Made by a program: the position numbers and the translations under genes
Part shown: piece after piece, positions 32,447-41,315 of the stretch
How positions within the stretch are numbered: position 1 is the stretch's first letter
Layout: every line of letters starts with the position of its first letter
The notes under the pieces: model-generated
What the model was told of the DNA's origin: nothing
The model's database searches: none
What the model saw: only the letters and a program-made list of their open reading frames with translations
Source: Saccharopolyspora gloriosae
Lineage (GTDB): Bacteria; Actinomycetota; Actinomycetes; Mycobacteriales; Pseudonocardiaceae
Length of the DNA stretch: 64,000 nt
Assembly: GCF_022828475.1 (NCBI RefSeq)
Contig: NZ_CP059557.1
Location: 3,519,470-3,583,469 of the forward strand
Direction: 5' to 3'

Positions 32447-35400
32447 TCAGGTTCGGGTGAAGCGCAGGGTGACGATTTCGAACGGGCGGAGTTCGAGGGG
32501 CCGGGGTTGGTGCCAGGTCTCCCCCAGTGGTCGTTCGAGCAGGTCGGTGCGTGTGGTGGCGGAGGTGGGGAACGTGGGGGTCGGGGTGGTTCGTGCTCGG
32601 CCGCCGCGGGATTCGTAGAGGCGTACGACGACGTCGCCGGATCGGTCTTCGGCGAGTTTGACCGATTCGATGATGACGGCGTCGGAGTCGATGGTCACCA
32701 GTGGTGCGACTGGGCCGGATCCGGGTGTTTCGCGTGGTGGGAGGTTGATTCGGTAGCCCTCGCGGACGGCGTCGCCGATGTCGGCGCCGACGACGAGTGC
32801 GTATCGGAGTCGGTGCGGGCCGTGGTCGGTGTCGGGGTCGGGGAATCGGGGTGCGCGCAGCAGTGAGAGCCGCACGGTTGTGGTGGTGCCGCCGTCGTTG
32901 CGGGTGTCGCGGGTGACGTCGTGGCCGTAGGTGGAGTCGTTGACGAGGGCGTGGCCGTAGCCGTGTTCGCCGACGTGCAGCCAGCGGTGTGCGCAGATTT
33001 CGAATTTGGCGGCGTCCCAGGATGTGTTGGTGTGGGTGGGGCGCTGGATGTGGCCGAATTGGGTTTCGGCGCTGGAGCGGTCGGCGTGGACGTCGAGTGG
33101 GAAGGTGGCTTTGAGGATTTTTTCGGTTTCGTGCCAGTTGATGTCGGCTTGGATTTCGACGGTGCGGCCGCGGATGTTGAGGCGTTGTTCGATGGTGGAG
33201 TCGCCGAAGGTGCGGTGGACGACGACGGTGGTGCCGTCGAGGTGGAGGTGGTCGGTGGTGGTGAGGTCGCGTCCTTGGTGGCGGTAGAACTCGTCGAGGT
33301 CCCAGGCGTCCCAGGCGTTGGGGTGGTCGGGGTGGAGTTGCAGGAGGTTGGCGGCTCGGCCGGGTGGGAGTGCTTCGCGGCCGGTGGTGAGGTCGATGAT
33401 GGAGGTCAGGAGTCCGCGTTGGTCGATGGTGGCGCGGAGCTGGCCGTTGTCGAGTACGAGGGTGCCGTCGGGGGTTTCGGTGGCGGTGGTGGCGGTGGTG
33501 GCGGTGGTGGCGGTGGTGGGGCCGGCGCCGAGGGCGGGTGTGCCGTTGCGGTCGTGGGGTGCGGCGTTGAACGTGATCGGTTCGGTGCCGGTTCCGGCGA
33601 GGGCGCGTTGGGCGTCGTTGATGAGTTCGTTGAGTTCGGCGGCGACTTGCTGGTAGGTCTGTTCGGCTTCGCGGTGGACCCAGGCGATCGAGGAGCCGGG
33701 CAGGATGTCGTGGAATTGGTGTAGGAGCACTGTTTTCCACAGTGCGTCGAGTTGTGGGTAGGGGTAGTCGCGGCCGAGTGCGACGGTGGCGGTGGCGCAC
33801 CAGAGTTCGGCTTCGCGCAGGAGGTGTTCGCTGCGGCGGTTGCCTTGTTTGGTGCGGGCTTGGGAGGTGTAGGTGCCGCGGTGGAATTCGAGGTAGAGCT
33901 CTCCTGACCACACTGCGGGGTCGTGGTGGTCGGCTTCGGCGGCGGCGAAGAACTCGGCGGGTGAGTCGAGTTGGACCCTCGGGGATCCTTCGAGGTCGGT
34001 GAGGCGTTGGGCGCGGGCGAGCATGTCGCGGGTGGGTCCGCCGCCGCCGTCGCCGTAGCCGTAGGGCACCAGGGAGCGGGTGGCGTGGCCGTGTTCGGCG
34101 AAGTTGCGGGAGGCGTGGGCTAGTTCGGTGCCGGTGAGTTCCGCGTTGTAGGTGTCGATGGGTGGGAAGTGGGTGAATACGCGGGTGCCGTCGATGCCTT
34201 CCCACCAGAAGGTGTGGTGTGGGAATCGGTTGGTCTGGTTCCAGGAGATTTTTTGGGTGAGGAACCAGCGGGATCCGGACAGTCGCACCAGTTGCGGGAG
34301 TGCGCCGCTGTAGCCGAAGGAGTCGGGTAGCCACACTTCTGGGGTGTCGATGCCGAATTCGTCGAGGTAGAAGCGTTTGCCGTGGAGGAATTGGCGGGCC
34401 ATGGCTTCGGCGCCGGGCATGTTGGTGTCGGATTCGACCCACATGCCGCCGACGGGGATGAATTGGCCGGTGCGGACGTGGTGGCGGACGCGGTCGAACA
34501 GGTCGGGTTGGTGTTGTTTGAGCCAGGCCAGTTGCTGGGCTTGGGACATGGCGAACCGGAAGTCGGGGTGTTCGTCCATGAGGGCGGTGACGTTGGCGAC
34601 GGTGCGGGCGACTTTGCGGATGGTTTCGCGCAGTGGCCACAGCCAGGCGGAGTCGATGTGGGCGTGGCCGACGGCGTGCAGCCGGTGTGCGCTGGTGTGG
34701 GCGGGTGCGGCGAGTGCGGTGGTGAGTTCGGCGCGGGCGGCGGGTGCGGTGGTGTGGATGTCGTGGAGGTCGAGGCGGTCGAGCATGCGTTCGAGGGCGC
34801 GGAGGATGTCGTGGCGTCGTGGTGAGTCGGTGGGGAGTTCGCGCATCAGTTGGGTGAGCACTTCGGTGTCGTGGACGAGGTTCCACGTGTCGAGGTCGCG
34901 TACGGCGAGGTCGGCGCGGGTGAGCCGGTAGAGGGGGGTGCCGGTGGTGGGGTGTCCGTGGAGCCATGGGGGTGGGTCGCCGAGGGCGGTGGGCCGGTAG
35001 CCGTCGTCGCCGAGGATGAGGGGGTTGGCGGCGGCTTCGATGTACCACTCGAGGTGTTGTCCGGGTTCGGCGTGGACGGGGATGTGGCTGTTGCGGGGGT
35101 TGAGGCCTTTGAGCGGGGTGCCGTCGGGGGTGTGTACGAGGCCTTCGCAGTGGAATCCGGGGCGGTCGAGGTCGAATCCGAGGTCGACGACGGCTTCGAC
35201 GGGGAGTCCGTCCCAGTCGTGCGGGAGGGTGCCGGTGATGCGGAACCAGGTGGTGCCCCAGGGCGGTCCCCATTCGTGGCCGGTGGTGATGGGGCTGTAT
35301 TGGGCGTGGAGGGCGTGGGCGGCGGGTACGGGTTCGCCGGGTACCTGCCACATCGCGATGTTCAGGGGGTGTGTTCGGGCGTGCACGGCGGGGTGGAGTC

Positions 35401-35455
35401 GTTCCGCGAGGACGCGGTCGAGGCGTTTTTCCACTACGGCGCGATCGTCGTGCAT
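32447..35455 (-). CDS. GH38 alpha-mannosidase
   Basis: This 1002-residue enzyme should remove alpha-mannosyl residues in the cytoplasm (no signal peptide). The catalytic region (about 255-620) has GHAHIDSAWLWPLRET (zinc His-Asp), MWVESDTNMPGAEAMARQFL (nucleophile Asp), WLPDSFGYSGALPQL and a late LLHQFHDILPGSSI (zinc His). The C-terminal beta-sandwich domains follow, ending EIVTLRFTRT. A Thr-Ala linker at about residues 646-660 is encoded by a 9-base tandem repeat. GAGGGGAAA lies before the ATG at 35455; upstream in-frame starts lack this. No transporter adjoins. Confidence 0.94.
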   Translation of the reverse strand: MHDDRAVVEKRLDRVLAERLHPAVHARTHPLNIAMWQVPGEPVPAAHALHAQYSPITTGHEWGPPWGTTWFRITGTLPHDWDGLPVEAVVDLGFDLDRPGFHCEGLVHTPDGTPLKGLNPRNSHIPVHAEPGQHLEWYIEAAANPLILGDDGYRPTALGDPPPWLHGHPTTGTPLYRLTRADLAVRDLDTWNLVHDTEVLTQLMRELPTDSPRRHDILRALERMLDRLDLHDIHTTAPAARAELTTALAAPAHTSAHRLHAVGHAHIDSAWLWPLRETIRKVARTVANVTALMDEHPDFRFAMSQAQQLAWLKQHQPDLFDRVRHHVRTGQFIPVGGMWVESDTNMPGAEAMARQFLHGKRFYLDEFGIDTPEVWLPDSFGYSGALPQLVRLSGSRWFLTQKISWNQTNRFPHHTFWWEGIDGTRVFTHFPPIDTYNAELTGTELAHASRNFAEHGHATRSLVPYGYGDGGGGPTRDMLARAQRLTDLEGSPRVQLDSPAEFFAAAEADHHDPAVWSGELYLEFHRGTYTSQARTKQGNRRSEHLLREAELWCATATVALGRDYPYPQLDALWKTVLLHQFHDILPGSSIAWVHREAEQTYQQVAAELNELINDAQRALAGTGTEPITFNAAPHDRNGTPALGAGPTTATTATTATTATETPDGTLVLDNGQLRATIDQRGLLTSIIDLTTGREALPPGRAANLLQLHPDHPNAWDAWDLDEFYRHQGRDLTTTDHLHLDGTTVVVHRTFGDSTIEQRLNIRGRTVEIQADINWHETEKILKATFPLDVHADRSSAETQFGHIQRPTHTNTSWDAAKFEICAHRWLHVGEHGYGHALVNDSTYGHDVTRDTRNDGGTTTTVRLSLLRAPRFPDPDTDHGPHRLRYALVVGADIGDAVREGYRINLPPRETPGSGPVAPLVTIDSDAVIIESVKLAEDRSGDVVVRLYESRGGRARTTPTPTFPTSATTRTDLLERPLGETWHQPRPLELRPFEIVTLRFTRT
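33476..33516. repeat. 9-base tandem repeat inside the mannosidase gene
   Basis: The unit GGTGGCGGT is repeated about four times and encodes a Thr-Thr-Ala linker in the minus-strand gene. The unit is a multiple of three, so copy-number change would keep the frame. Confidence 0.8.
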
Positions 35456-35600
35456 GTTGTTTCCCCTCGAAGCCGACCGGTTGGTGCAGACCACTCAGAG
35501 CGTCGATCGATCGTGGCACAGCGCCGTGGTGACCGGCAGCCCCCAACTGAGCAGTGCGGTAATCAGTGCAGGTCATGGCTGATGTGGTGCGGTTGCCGAG

Positions 35601-35620
35601 GCATGCGTGGCCACGCATGC
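35601..35620. promoter_or_regulatory. perfect 20-base palindrome upstream of the Cys-rich gene
   Basis: The site reads GCATGCGTGG followed by its exact reverse complement, with no spacer. It lies 46-66 bases before the ATG at 35667 and 146 bases before the mannosidase start, so it may be an operator for either. Confidence 0.5.
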
Positions 35621-35666
35621 TGGGGCCTTCGATGACATTCAGGTTTCGGTGAGTTCGGAGGCGGTC

Positions 35667-35927
35667 ATGGCCACTTGTGACGTGTGCGGCAACGAGTATT
35701 GGATGAGTTTCGAGGTCCACACCTCCGGCGGCAACGTGCACACCTTTGATTCGTTCGAGTGCGCGGCGCAGCGGCTGGCTCCGCAGTGCGAGCACTGTGG
35801 TTGTCGCATCTTGGGCCACGGTGTGGAGGTCAGTGGCCGGTTCTTCTGCTGTGCGCATTGCGCGCGGGAGTCGGGGATGTCGATGGTCTCGGAGATCCGT
35901 GATGCCGTCGGCAGTCACCCGGGGTGA
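35667..35927 (+). CDS. Cys-rich zinc-ribbon/metallothionein-like protein
   Basis: This 86-residue protein has CDVCGNEYWMSFEVH at the start, FECAAQRL, CEHCGCRILGHGVEV and FFCCAHCARESG. The nine Cys and the His residues form two CxxC-type knuckles, the pattern of actinobacterial zinc-ribbon or prokaryotic-metallothionein-like proteins. It probably binds zinc or another soft metal in the cytosol. GGAGG is 6 bases before the ATG at 35667, which is better than the ATG at 35607. Confidence 0.78.
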   Translation: MATCDVCGNEYWMSFEVHTSGGNVHTFDSFECAAQRLAPQCEHCGCRILGHGVEVSGRFFCCAHCARESGMSMVSEIRDAVGSHPG

Positions 35928-36155
35928 TCGCAGGGCGGCGGTCCGCGTCGGTTGAATCGTTTCATCCGGTCGTCCAGCGGCGAAATCCAGCACTCGACCC
36001 GGTCGTTATTTGTTCGTGATCTCATGGGTGAAACACAGCGCTCACCAGTGACGACTACGGGAATGGCACCGTTCGTTCACCCGGGGGCACAGCTAGGCCC
36101 GCGACCCGTGAACGGCCGGTGGCGGCTGGACCACTACGTGTGAAGGGACGCCGAA

Positions 36156-36275
36156 ATGGCAGGTCTGGTTCGTTGGCTGGGTGGCATGGCACGAGAAATG
36201 GGTCGGGCTCGCACCATGATGCGACACCCCCACTCGGGGGCCATGAGCTCAGCCGCCCGTCGCGGTCAGAGCTGA
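36156..36275 (+). CDS. possible 39-residue Met/Arg-rich small protein
   Basis: ATG 36156 follows AAGGGA with 8 bases of spacing and opens a 39-codon frame beginning MAGLVRWLGGMAREMGRA and ending SAARRGQS. The first half could form an amphipathic helix and six Met are present. It resembles no family known to me. It lies alone in a 600-base gap, which makes it credible, but the evidence is only the start context and composition. Confidence 0.35.
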   Translation: MAGLVRWLGGMAREMGRARTMMRHPHSGAMSSAARRGQS

Positions 36276-36432
36276 TCGAGCTCTGTTCGTCAGCCCATTG
36301 GAACGACGGCTGAACGTGGCGCTCATACCGGGTCGCGGACCGGGTCACCACCGCCCCTGCGGTGTCTCACCGGCGAGCACGGTCAACGCCACATCAAGTG
36401 AGACCTGGCGACCCATGCAGGCTTGCTGAAAC

Positions 36433-36474
36433 GTGCCGTGGTCCCTCCCCTTGAGCGGGGCGGGACCACGGCAC
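36433..36474. terminator. strong hairpin downstream of the gamma-carbonic anhydrase gene
   Basis: GTGCCGTGGTCCC (36433-36445) pairs perfectly with GGGACCACGGCAC (36462-36474), and the loop forms a further CCCC/GGGG stem. It lies 76 bases beyond the stop of the minus-strand gene. Confidence 0.7.
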
Positions 36475-36549
36475 TTCGCATGTCCGGGGACTTCACTCCC
36501 CGACCGAGCAGTCCGCGCGATCACGGACGGCGGGGTCACCGCGGCGGGA

Positions 36550-37097
36550 TCACTCGTGGAGGGCTTCGCGGTGGCGGGCGGCGTTGGCGACATAGGTCTG
36601 CGCGGAGATCCGCAGCGCGGCCTGTTCGTCCTCGGTCAGTTCGCGGCGGACCTTGCCCGGCGTGCCCGCGACCATCGACCCCGGCGGCACCTCGGTGCCT
36701 TCCAGCACGACCGCGCCGGCCGCGATCAGCGACCCCTCCCCGATCACCGCGCCGTTGAGCACGACCGCGCCCATGCCGATCAGGCTGTGATCGCCGACGG
36801 TGCAGCCGTGCAGCACAGCCCGGTGCCCCACCGTCACGCCCTCCCCGACCGTCGCGGGGAATCCGGGGTCGGCGTGCACGACGCACCCGTCCTGAATGTT
36901 GCTGCTCCGGCCGACGGTGATGTGCTCGGTGTCGCCGCGCAGCACCGTGCCGTACCAGACGTTCGCGTCGGCTTCCAGGCGCACTCGCCCGATCAGCGTG
37001 GCGCCCGGGCGGCCCACGCGCCCTCGGCCAGTTGGGGCCGGTACTCGTCGATGACGACGGTGCGGACCTCACCTGCGGTGTTCACTGGGGCGTTCAC
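36550..37097 (-). pseudogene. gamma-carbonic anhydrase family protein, frameshifted near its start
   Basis: The protein is a left-handed beta-helix hexapeptide-repeat enzyme of the gamma-CA/PaaY family, about 180 residues. The main frame shows [54 protein letters not shown] and [13 protein letters not shown]; the metal His residues are HADP and GHRAVLHG. The first 33 residues (from GTG 37097, reading [14 protein letters not shown]) are in another frame and stop. One C is missing in the run at 37005-37010; restored, the text reads [13 protein letters not shown]. The GTG overlaps the stop of the GntR gene by 4 bases, so the two are coupled. Confidence 0.8.
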
Positions 37098-37918
37098 TGA
37101 TCCTCCCGATACGCGCGTTCCCGGCGCAGCCACTGCACCGCCTCCTCGGAATGCCCGCCGACGGTCGATTCGATCCCGTCGAACATGCTCGGATCGGTGC
37201 AGCGGGCCAGTTCCGCCAGCACCGTATCCGCATCACCGCCGTCGATCACCCCCACCAGGCGCCGTTGCCTGCTGAGGTCGGTGTGCAGCAGTGCGCGGTC
37301 CGGGGCGCGGTGGTTGAGGGTCATCGCGAGCATCAGCTGCAGCCCCAGTGAGCGGCACGCGTCCTCCAGGCGCCGGTTGCCCGCCAGGCCCACCACCGCC
37401 AGTCGCAGCCGCAGGGATCGTTGTGCGAACAGGGTGGCGTTGCCGTCACCGGCCGCCTCTTCCAGCGCGGCCAGTGCGGCGCGGCAGCGATGCAGCCTGC
37501 CGGGTTCGCGCACGGGTACGCCGAGTCGCACGGCGAGGCGTTCCAGTTCGCGGCGAAGCGTGACGATCTCGTAGACGTCGTGCAGGGTCAACGGTGTGAC
37601 GATCACGCCTTTGCGCGGCAGCTGGCGCACCAGGCCTTCTCGTTCCAGCACCCGCAGCGCCTCGCGCAGCGGTGGGCGGCTGATGCCGAGCTCGTGGGTC
37701 AGGCGGTTTTCGATGATGCGTTCCCCGCAGCGCAGCTCGCCGCCGACGATCATGCTGCGCAGGGTGCTCGCCGCGAGCTCCACCAGGCTCGGCGGGTCGG
37801 TGATGCTGGGTGCTCGGGGCGCGACGGGCCGATCTTCCACTGATCCGGTCACGGGGCCAGTTTGCCCCGTGGGATCGGTTCGCGGTGCGTGTTTTCCGGG
37901 CATCTCGACGAACGACAC
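37094..37918 (-). CDS. GntR/FadR-type regulator with non-canonical FCD domain
   Basis: This 274-residue regulator has a disordered N-terminus, a GntR winged HTH at about 45-110 (ELAASTLRSMIVGGEL, HELGISRPPLREALRVLEREGLV) and an FCD-like helical domain at about 115-250. In FCD proteins an FHxxL motif and two later His bind metal; here those positions read LRLRLAVV, RQRRLVGVI and a region without His, so the metal site is lost. It precedes and overlaps the gamma-CA gene and may regulate it. Confidence 0.85.
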   Translation of the reverse strand: MSFVEMPGKHAPRTDPTGQTGPVTGSVEDRPVAPRAPSITDPPSLVELAASTLRSMIVGGELRCGERIIENRLTHELGISRPPLREALRVLEREGLVRQLPRKGVIVTPLTLHDVYEIVTLRRELERLAVRLGVPVREPGRLHRCRAALAALEEAAGDGNATLFAQRSLRLRLAVVGLAGNRRLEDACRSLGLQLMLAMTLNHRAPDRALLHTDLSRQRRLVGVIDGGDADTVLAELARCTDPSMFDGIESTVGGHSEEAVQWLRRERAYREDQ

Positions 37919-37974
37919 ACCTGCGCCGGAATTCGGTTGCCGCCGCCGGTGACCGCCGGGGAGGCTTCGCCTTC

Positions 37975-38472
37975 GTGCGGATACGGGACGTTGCGGCCGG
38001 TGAGGTGGCGTTGCTGCCCGAGATCGAACGGGCGGCCGGAGTGTGGTTCCGGGACATCGGGATGGGCTGCGTCGCCGACGACCCGCCGATGCCGGTGCGG
38101 GCGCTGGCCGCCTACCGGGAGGCCGGGCGGCTGTGGGTGGCGGCCGGTGCGGCTGGGCCGGTGGCGTTCCTGGCCGCTGAGCCGCTCGAGGACGCGTTGC
38201 ACGTCGTGCAGTTGTGCGTTCATCCGGTGTGGGCTCGGCGCCGTATCGGGGCGGCGCTGCTCGAGGACGCCGCGGCCCGGGCGGCCGGGCTGGGGTGTGC
38301 GGCGTTGACGTTGACGACGTTTCGCGATGTCGCCTGGAACGCCCCGTACTACGCGCGGCTGGGATTCCGCACGCTCGGCGCCGAGGAACTCACGCCGGGC
38401 CTGGCCGCTCATCTCGCCCACGAGGCCGAGCGGCTTCCGCAGCAGCGGGTCGCGATGCGCCGCGACCACTGA
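37975..38472 (+). CDS. GNAT-family N-acetyltransferase
   Basis: This 165-residue protein has the GNAT fold: an N-terminal strand/helix (VRIRDVAAGEVALLPEIERAAG), HVVQLCVHPVWARRRIGAALLEDA with the Q/RxxGxG/A acetyl-CoA loop (RRRIGAA), LTLTTFRDVAWNAPYYARLGF. The acceptor is unknown. GGGGAGG lies upstream of the GTG at 37975; the upstream open frame lacks conserved sequence. It is divergent from the GntR gene. Confidence 0.85.
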   Translation: MRIRDVAAGEVALLPEIERAAGVWFRDIGMGCVADDPPMPVRALAAYREAGRLWVAAGAAGPVAFLAAEPLEDALHVVQLCVHPVWARRRIGAALLEDAAARAAGLGCAALTLTTFRDVAWNAPYYARLGFRTLGAEELTPGLAAHLAHEAERLPQQRVAMRRDH

Positions 38473-38501
38473 CCCCGGGGTTCACCGCCGGTGTCCGGGG
38501 T

Positions 38502-38990
38502 TCAGCAGTGGCGGTGACGGATCGCGGCGACGGCCTCGGTGGCGGTGTCGCGGGTGGTGAACCGGTCGGTGAGGCCGGTGAGGCGGACGAGCCGGTGCAC
38601 CGCGCCCGTGCCGAGCACGACGTAGAGGGGGGTGCGGCGGGCTTCGGCGCGGCGCTGGGCGTGCAACAGCAGTTCCAGTCCGGCGGAGCCGAAGAACGTC
38701 ACTTCGGAGAGGTCGAGCACCACGGCGCGCAAGGTGGCGGCGGTGAGGCGCTGGCGTACCAGTTCCGCCAGCCGGGACACCGAGGACAGGTCGATCTCCC
38801 CGCCGACGCCCACCACGACCACGCCAGGGTCGGGTCGTTGCACCGACAGGCGCAGTGACCGGGTGTGGGCGGGGGTGATCGGTTCTCCCGCGTCTCGGGG
38901 CGGTGTGATCGTGCGGCGCTGTGGGGCGTCGACCGGATCGCGCCGGTGCTGCGCCGTGCGGTCGGTGTTGCCGGTGTTCGCGAGAATCAC
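38502..38990 (-). CDS. STAS-domain protein (anti-sigma-factor antagonist type)
   Basis: This 162-residue protein has a 50-residue charged N-terminal extension and a STAS domain at about 50-155: VVVVGVGGEIDLSSVSRLAEL, AVVLDLSEVTFFGSAGLELLL with the Ser that kinases phosphorylate in SpoIIAA-like proteins, and VVLGTGAVHRLVRLTGL. It should take part in a partner-switching cascade controlling a sigma factor, but no anti-sigma kinase is nearby. The GTG start at 38990 lies just after GGGGGAGG. Confidence 0.87.
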   Translation of the reverse strand: MILANTGNTDRTAQHRRDPVDAPQRRTITPPRDAGEPITPAHTRSLRLSVQRPDPGVVVVGVGGEIDLSSVSRLAELVRQRLTAATLRAVVLDLSEVTFFGSAGLELLLHAQRRAEARRTPLYVVLGTGAVHRLVRLTGLTDRFTTRDTATEAVAAIRHRHC

Positions 38991-39241
38991 ACTGCCTCCC
39001 CCTGATCGGATGGTGCCGCGGTCCCCGGCCGGCCGGTGCCGTCCGCCGATGGTGTCCGCGGCGATGGCGGGAGGCCGGCGCCCGAGGGGTCACGATCGTG
39101 ATCACCGGGTGCTGCGGGGCTTCCCGCGACGCTGCGGATCGAGGACGGCCCGTGACGTCGTGGCCAGGTGCTCAACCGCGTTTTCCCACCGTAGGAGCGC
39201 TAGTCTGACCGAAACAAGGCTCGCCACCATCGTGTGAAGAC

Positions 39242-41185
39242 TTATGGGGAGGCGGCGAACAGGGGGATGATTCCGCCCGCAAGAACGGCCTGCACCTGTC
39301 GCTGGGACAGGTGATGACAGGCGGTGTACTCGTCACCGCGGGTGGTGTTGCGGACGGTGATGTCGCCGCCTTCGGTGACGGCGTCACGGACCTCGTCGAT
39401 GCGCAGCACGTCGCCGGTGGTGATGCGGTCGTGATCGTCCGGGTCGGTGAAGCGCAGCGGCAGGATGCCGAAGTTGACCAGGTTCTGCCAGTGGATCCGG
39501 GCGAACGATTTCGCCAGCACCACCTGCACGCCCAGGTAGCGGGGTGTGATCGCGGCGTGCTCCCGGGACGAGCCCTGCCCGTAGTTGTCGCCGCCGACGA
39601 TGAGATGCGCTCCGGTTTTCTCGGCGCGCCGTGGGTAGTCGGCGTCGAGGCGGGTGAAGGTGAACCGGGCCAGTTCGGGAATGTTCGAGCGCAGCGGCAG
39701 CGCCCGGGCTCCCGCCGGGGAGATCTCGTCGGTGGACACGTCGTCGCCGGTGATCAGCAGCACCGGTGCTTCGATGCGCTCGGGCAGCGCGGTGAACTCC
39801 GGCAGCGCCGAGATGTTCGGTCCCTTCACCGGCCGCACCTGGGCCGCCTCGTGCGGAGGTGGTGGGGCCACGAGCATGGAGGTGTTCACCGACGCCTGCT
39901 CCGGCAGCCGCACCTGGTGGGTCAGGCCGAGCCGGTCGGCGAGTTCGCGCGGGTCGGTGATGCGGCCCGTGAGCGCGGCGGCCGTCGCGGTCTCCGGGGA
40001 GCACAGCCACACCGAGTCCTCCGGAGTGCCCGAACGGCCGGGGAAGTTCCGGGGGAACGTGCGCAGCGAGTTCTGCCCGACGGCCGGGGCCTGGCCCATG
40101 CCGATGCAGCCCAGGCAGCCCGCCTGGTGCAGGCGGGCGCCCGCGGTGATCAGGTCGCCGATCGCGCCCATGCGGGCGAGGTCGGTGAGGATCTCCCGGG
40201 AGGTGGGGTTCACATCGAAGCTGACCTGCGGCACCGTGTGGCGGCCCCGCACCATCGCCGCGGCCACCGCGAAGTCCCGCAGCCCCGGATTCGCCGAGGA
40301 CCCGATCACGACCTGCCCGACCTCGGTGCCCGCGACCTCCCGCACCGCCACCACGTCACCGGGCGAGGACGGGCGTGCGATCAGCGGTTCCAGCGCGGAC
40401 AGGTCGATGTCCTCGGTGACGTCGTAGGTGGCGCCGTCCTCGGCGGCCAGCGGGATGAAGTCGGCTTCGCGGCCCTCGGCGCGCAGGAAGTCGTGCACCG
40501 CGTCGTCGGCGGGGAACACGGTGGTCGTCGCGCCCAGTTCGGCGCCCATGTTCGCGATGACGTGGCGGTCCATCGCCGACAGGTGCGCCAGGCCCGGCCC
40601 GTGGTACTCGATGATGCGGCCCACGCCGCCGGACACGCCGTGGCGGCGCAGCATCTCCAGCACCACGTCCTTGGCCGACACCCACGGCGGCGGCGCACCG
40701 CTCAGCCGCACCCCCCACACCTGCGGCATCTGCAGCCGCAGTGGCTGCCCGGTGATGGCCAGCGCCACTTCCAGGCCACCGACGCCGATCGCGAGCATCC
40801 CCAACGCCCCGGCCGCGCACGTGTGGGAGTCGGAACCGGCCAGGGTTTTGCCCGGCGCCCCGAACCGTTGCATGTGGGTGGGGTGGGAGACGCCGTTGCC
40901 GGGTTGGGAGTACCACAGCCCGTAACGGCGGCACGCCGTGCGCAGGTAGGTGTGGTCTTCGGCGTTCTTCTCGTCGGCCTGCAGCAGGTTGTGGTCGACG
41001 TACTGGACGCTGCATTCGGTGCGGGCCTGGTCTAGGCCGAACGCCTCGAGTTCCTGCATGACCAGGGTGCCGGTGGCGTCCTGGGTCAACGTCTGCTCGA
41101 CGCGCAATCCGATCTCCGCGCCAGGGGTGGTGTCGCCATCGACGAGATGGTCGTCGATGAGGATGCGCGCCAGTGTCCGCGGCAT
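39242..41185 (-). CDS. aconitate hydratase, short (about 650-residue) type
   Basis: This 647-residue 4Fe-4S hydro-lyase interconverts citrate and isocitrate. Cluster ligands are the Cys of SDSHTCAAGALG and the two Cys of GCLGCIGMGQ. Other signatures: SVQYVDHNLLQ, VIGSSANPGLRDF, and the C-terminal swivel domain GGDNYGQGSSREHAAITPRYLG with the catalytic Ser region. It is shorter than the AcnA type of about 900 residues and belongs to the compact branch related to isopropylmalate/homoaconitase enzymes. It may be a second aconitase rather than the main TCA one. Confidence 0.9.
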   Translation of the reverse strand: MPRTLARILIDDHLVDGDTTPGAEIGLRVEQTLTQDATGTLVMQELEAFGLDQARTECSVQYVDHNLLQADEKNAEDHTYLRTACRRYGLWYSQPGNGVSHPTHMQRFGAPGKTLAGSDSHTCAAGALGMLAIGVGGLEVALAITGQPLRLQMPQVWGVRLSGAPPPWVSAKDVVLEMLRRHGVSGGVGRIIEYHGPGLAHLSAMDRHVIANMGAELGATTTVFPADDAVHDFLRAEGREADFIPLAAEDGATYDVTEDIDLSALEPLIARPSSPGDVVAVREVAGTEVGQVVIGSSANPGLRDFAVAAAMVRGRHTVPQVSFDVNPTSREILTDLARMGAIGDLITAGARLHQAGCLGCIGMGQAPAVGQNSLRTFPRNFPGRSGTPEDSVWLCSPETATAAALTGRITDPRELADRLGLTHQVRLPEQASVNTSMLVAPPPPHEAAQVRPVKGPNISALPEFTALPERIEAPVLLITGDDVSTDEISPAGARALPLRSNIPELARFTFTRLDADYPRRAEKTGAHLIVGGDNYGQGSSREHAAITPRYLGVQVVLAKSFARIHWQNLVNFGILPLRFTDPDDHDRITTGDVLRIDEVRDAVTEGGDITVRNTTRGDEYTACHHLSQRQVQAVLAGGIIPLFAASP

Positions 41186-41315
41186 TGCGCCTCCCTGTCG
41201 TGGAGGATCACCAGGTCTCTGCTGGGCTACCCGCCTCGCGCGGAACCGAAACGATCTCCGGCGCGCAGCGGACCGGCGCTGCCACCGACGTGGTGTGCTC
41301 CGGCCGGGCGAAGGT

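Noticed and set aside
33476-33516. Short tandem repeat as a CRISPR array
   Set aside because: The units are contiguous 9-mers with no spacers and lie in a coding linker.
32121-35993. Very long open minus-strand frame (about 1290 codons) overlapping the mannosidase gene
   Set aside because: It is rich in Arg, Pro and His with no domain, and the GH38 gene with all catalytic motifs occupies the same strand in another frame; it is a high-GC shadow.
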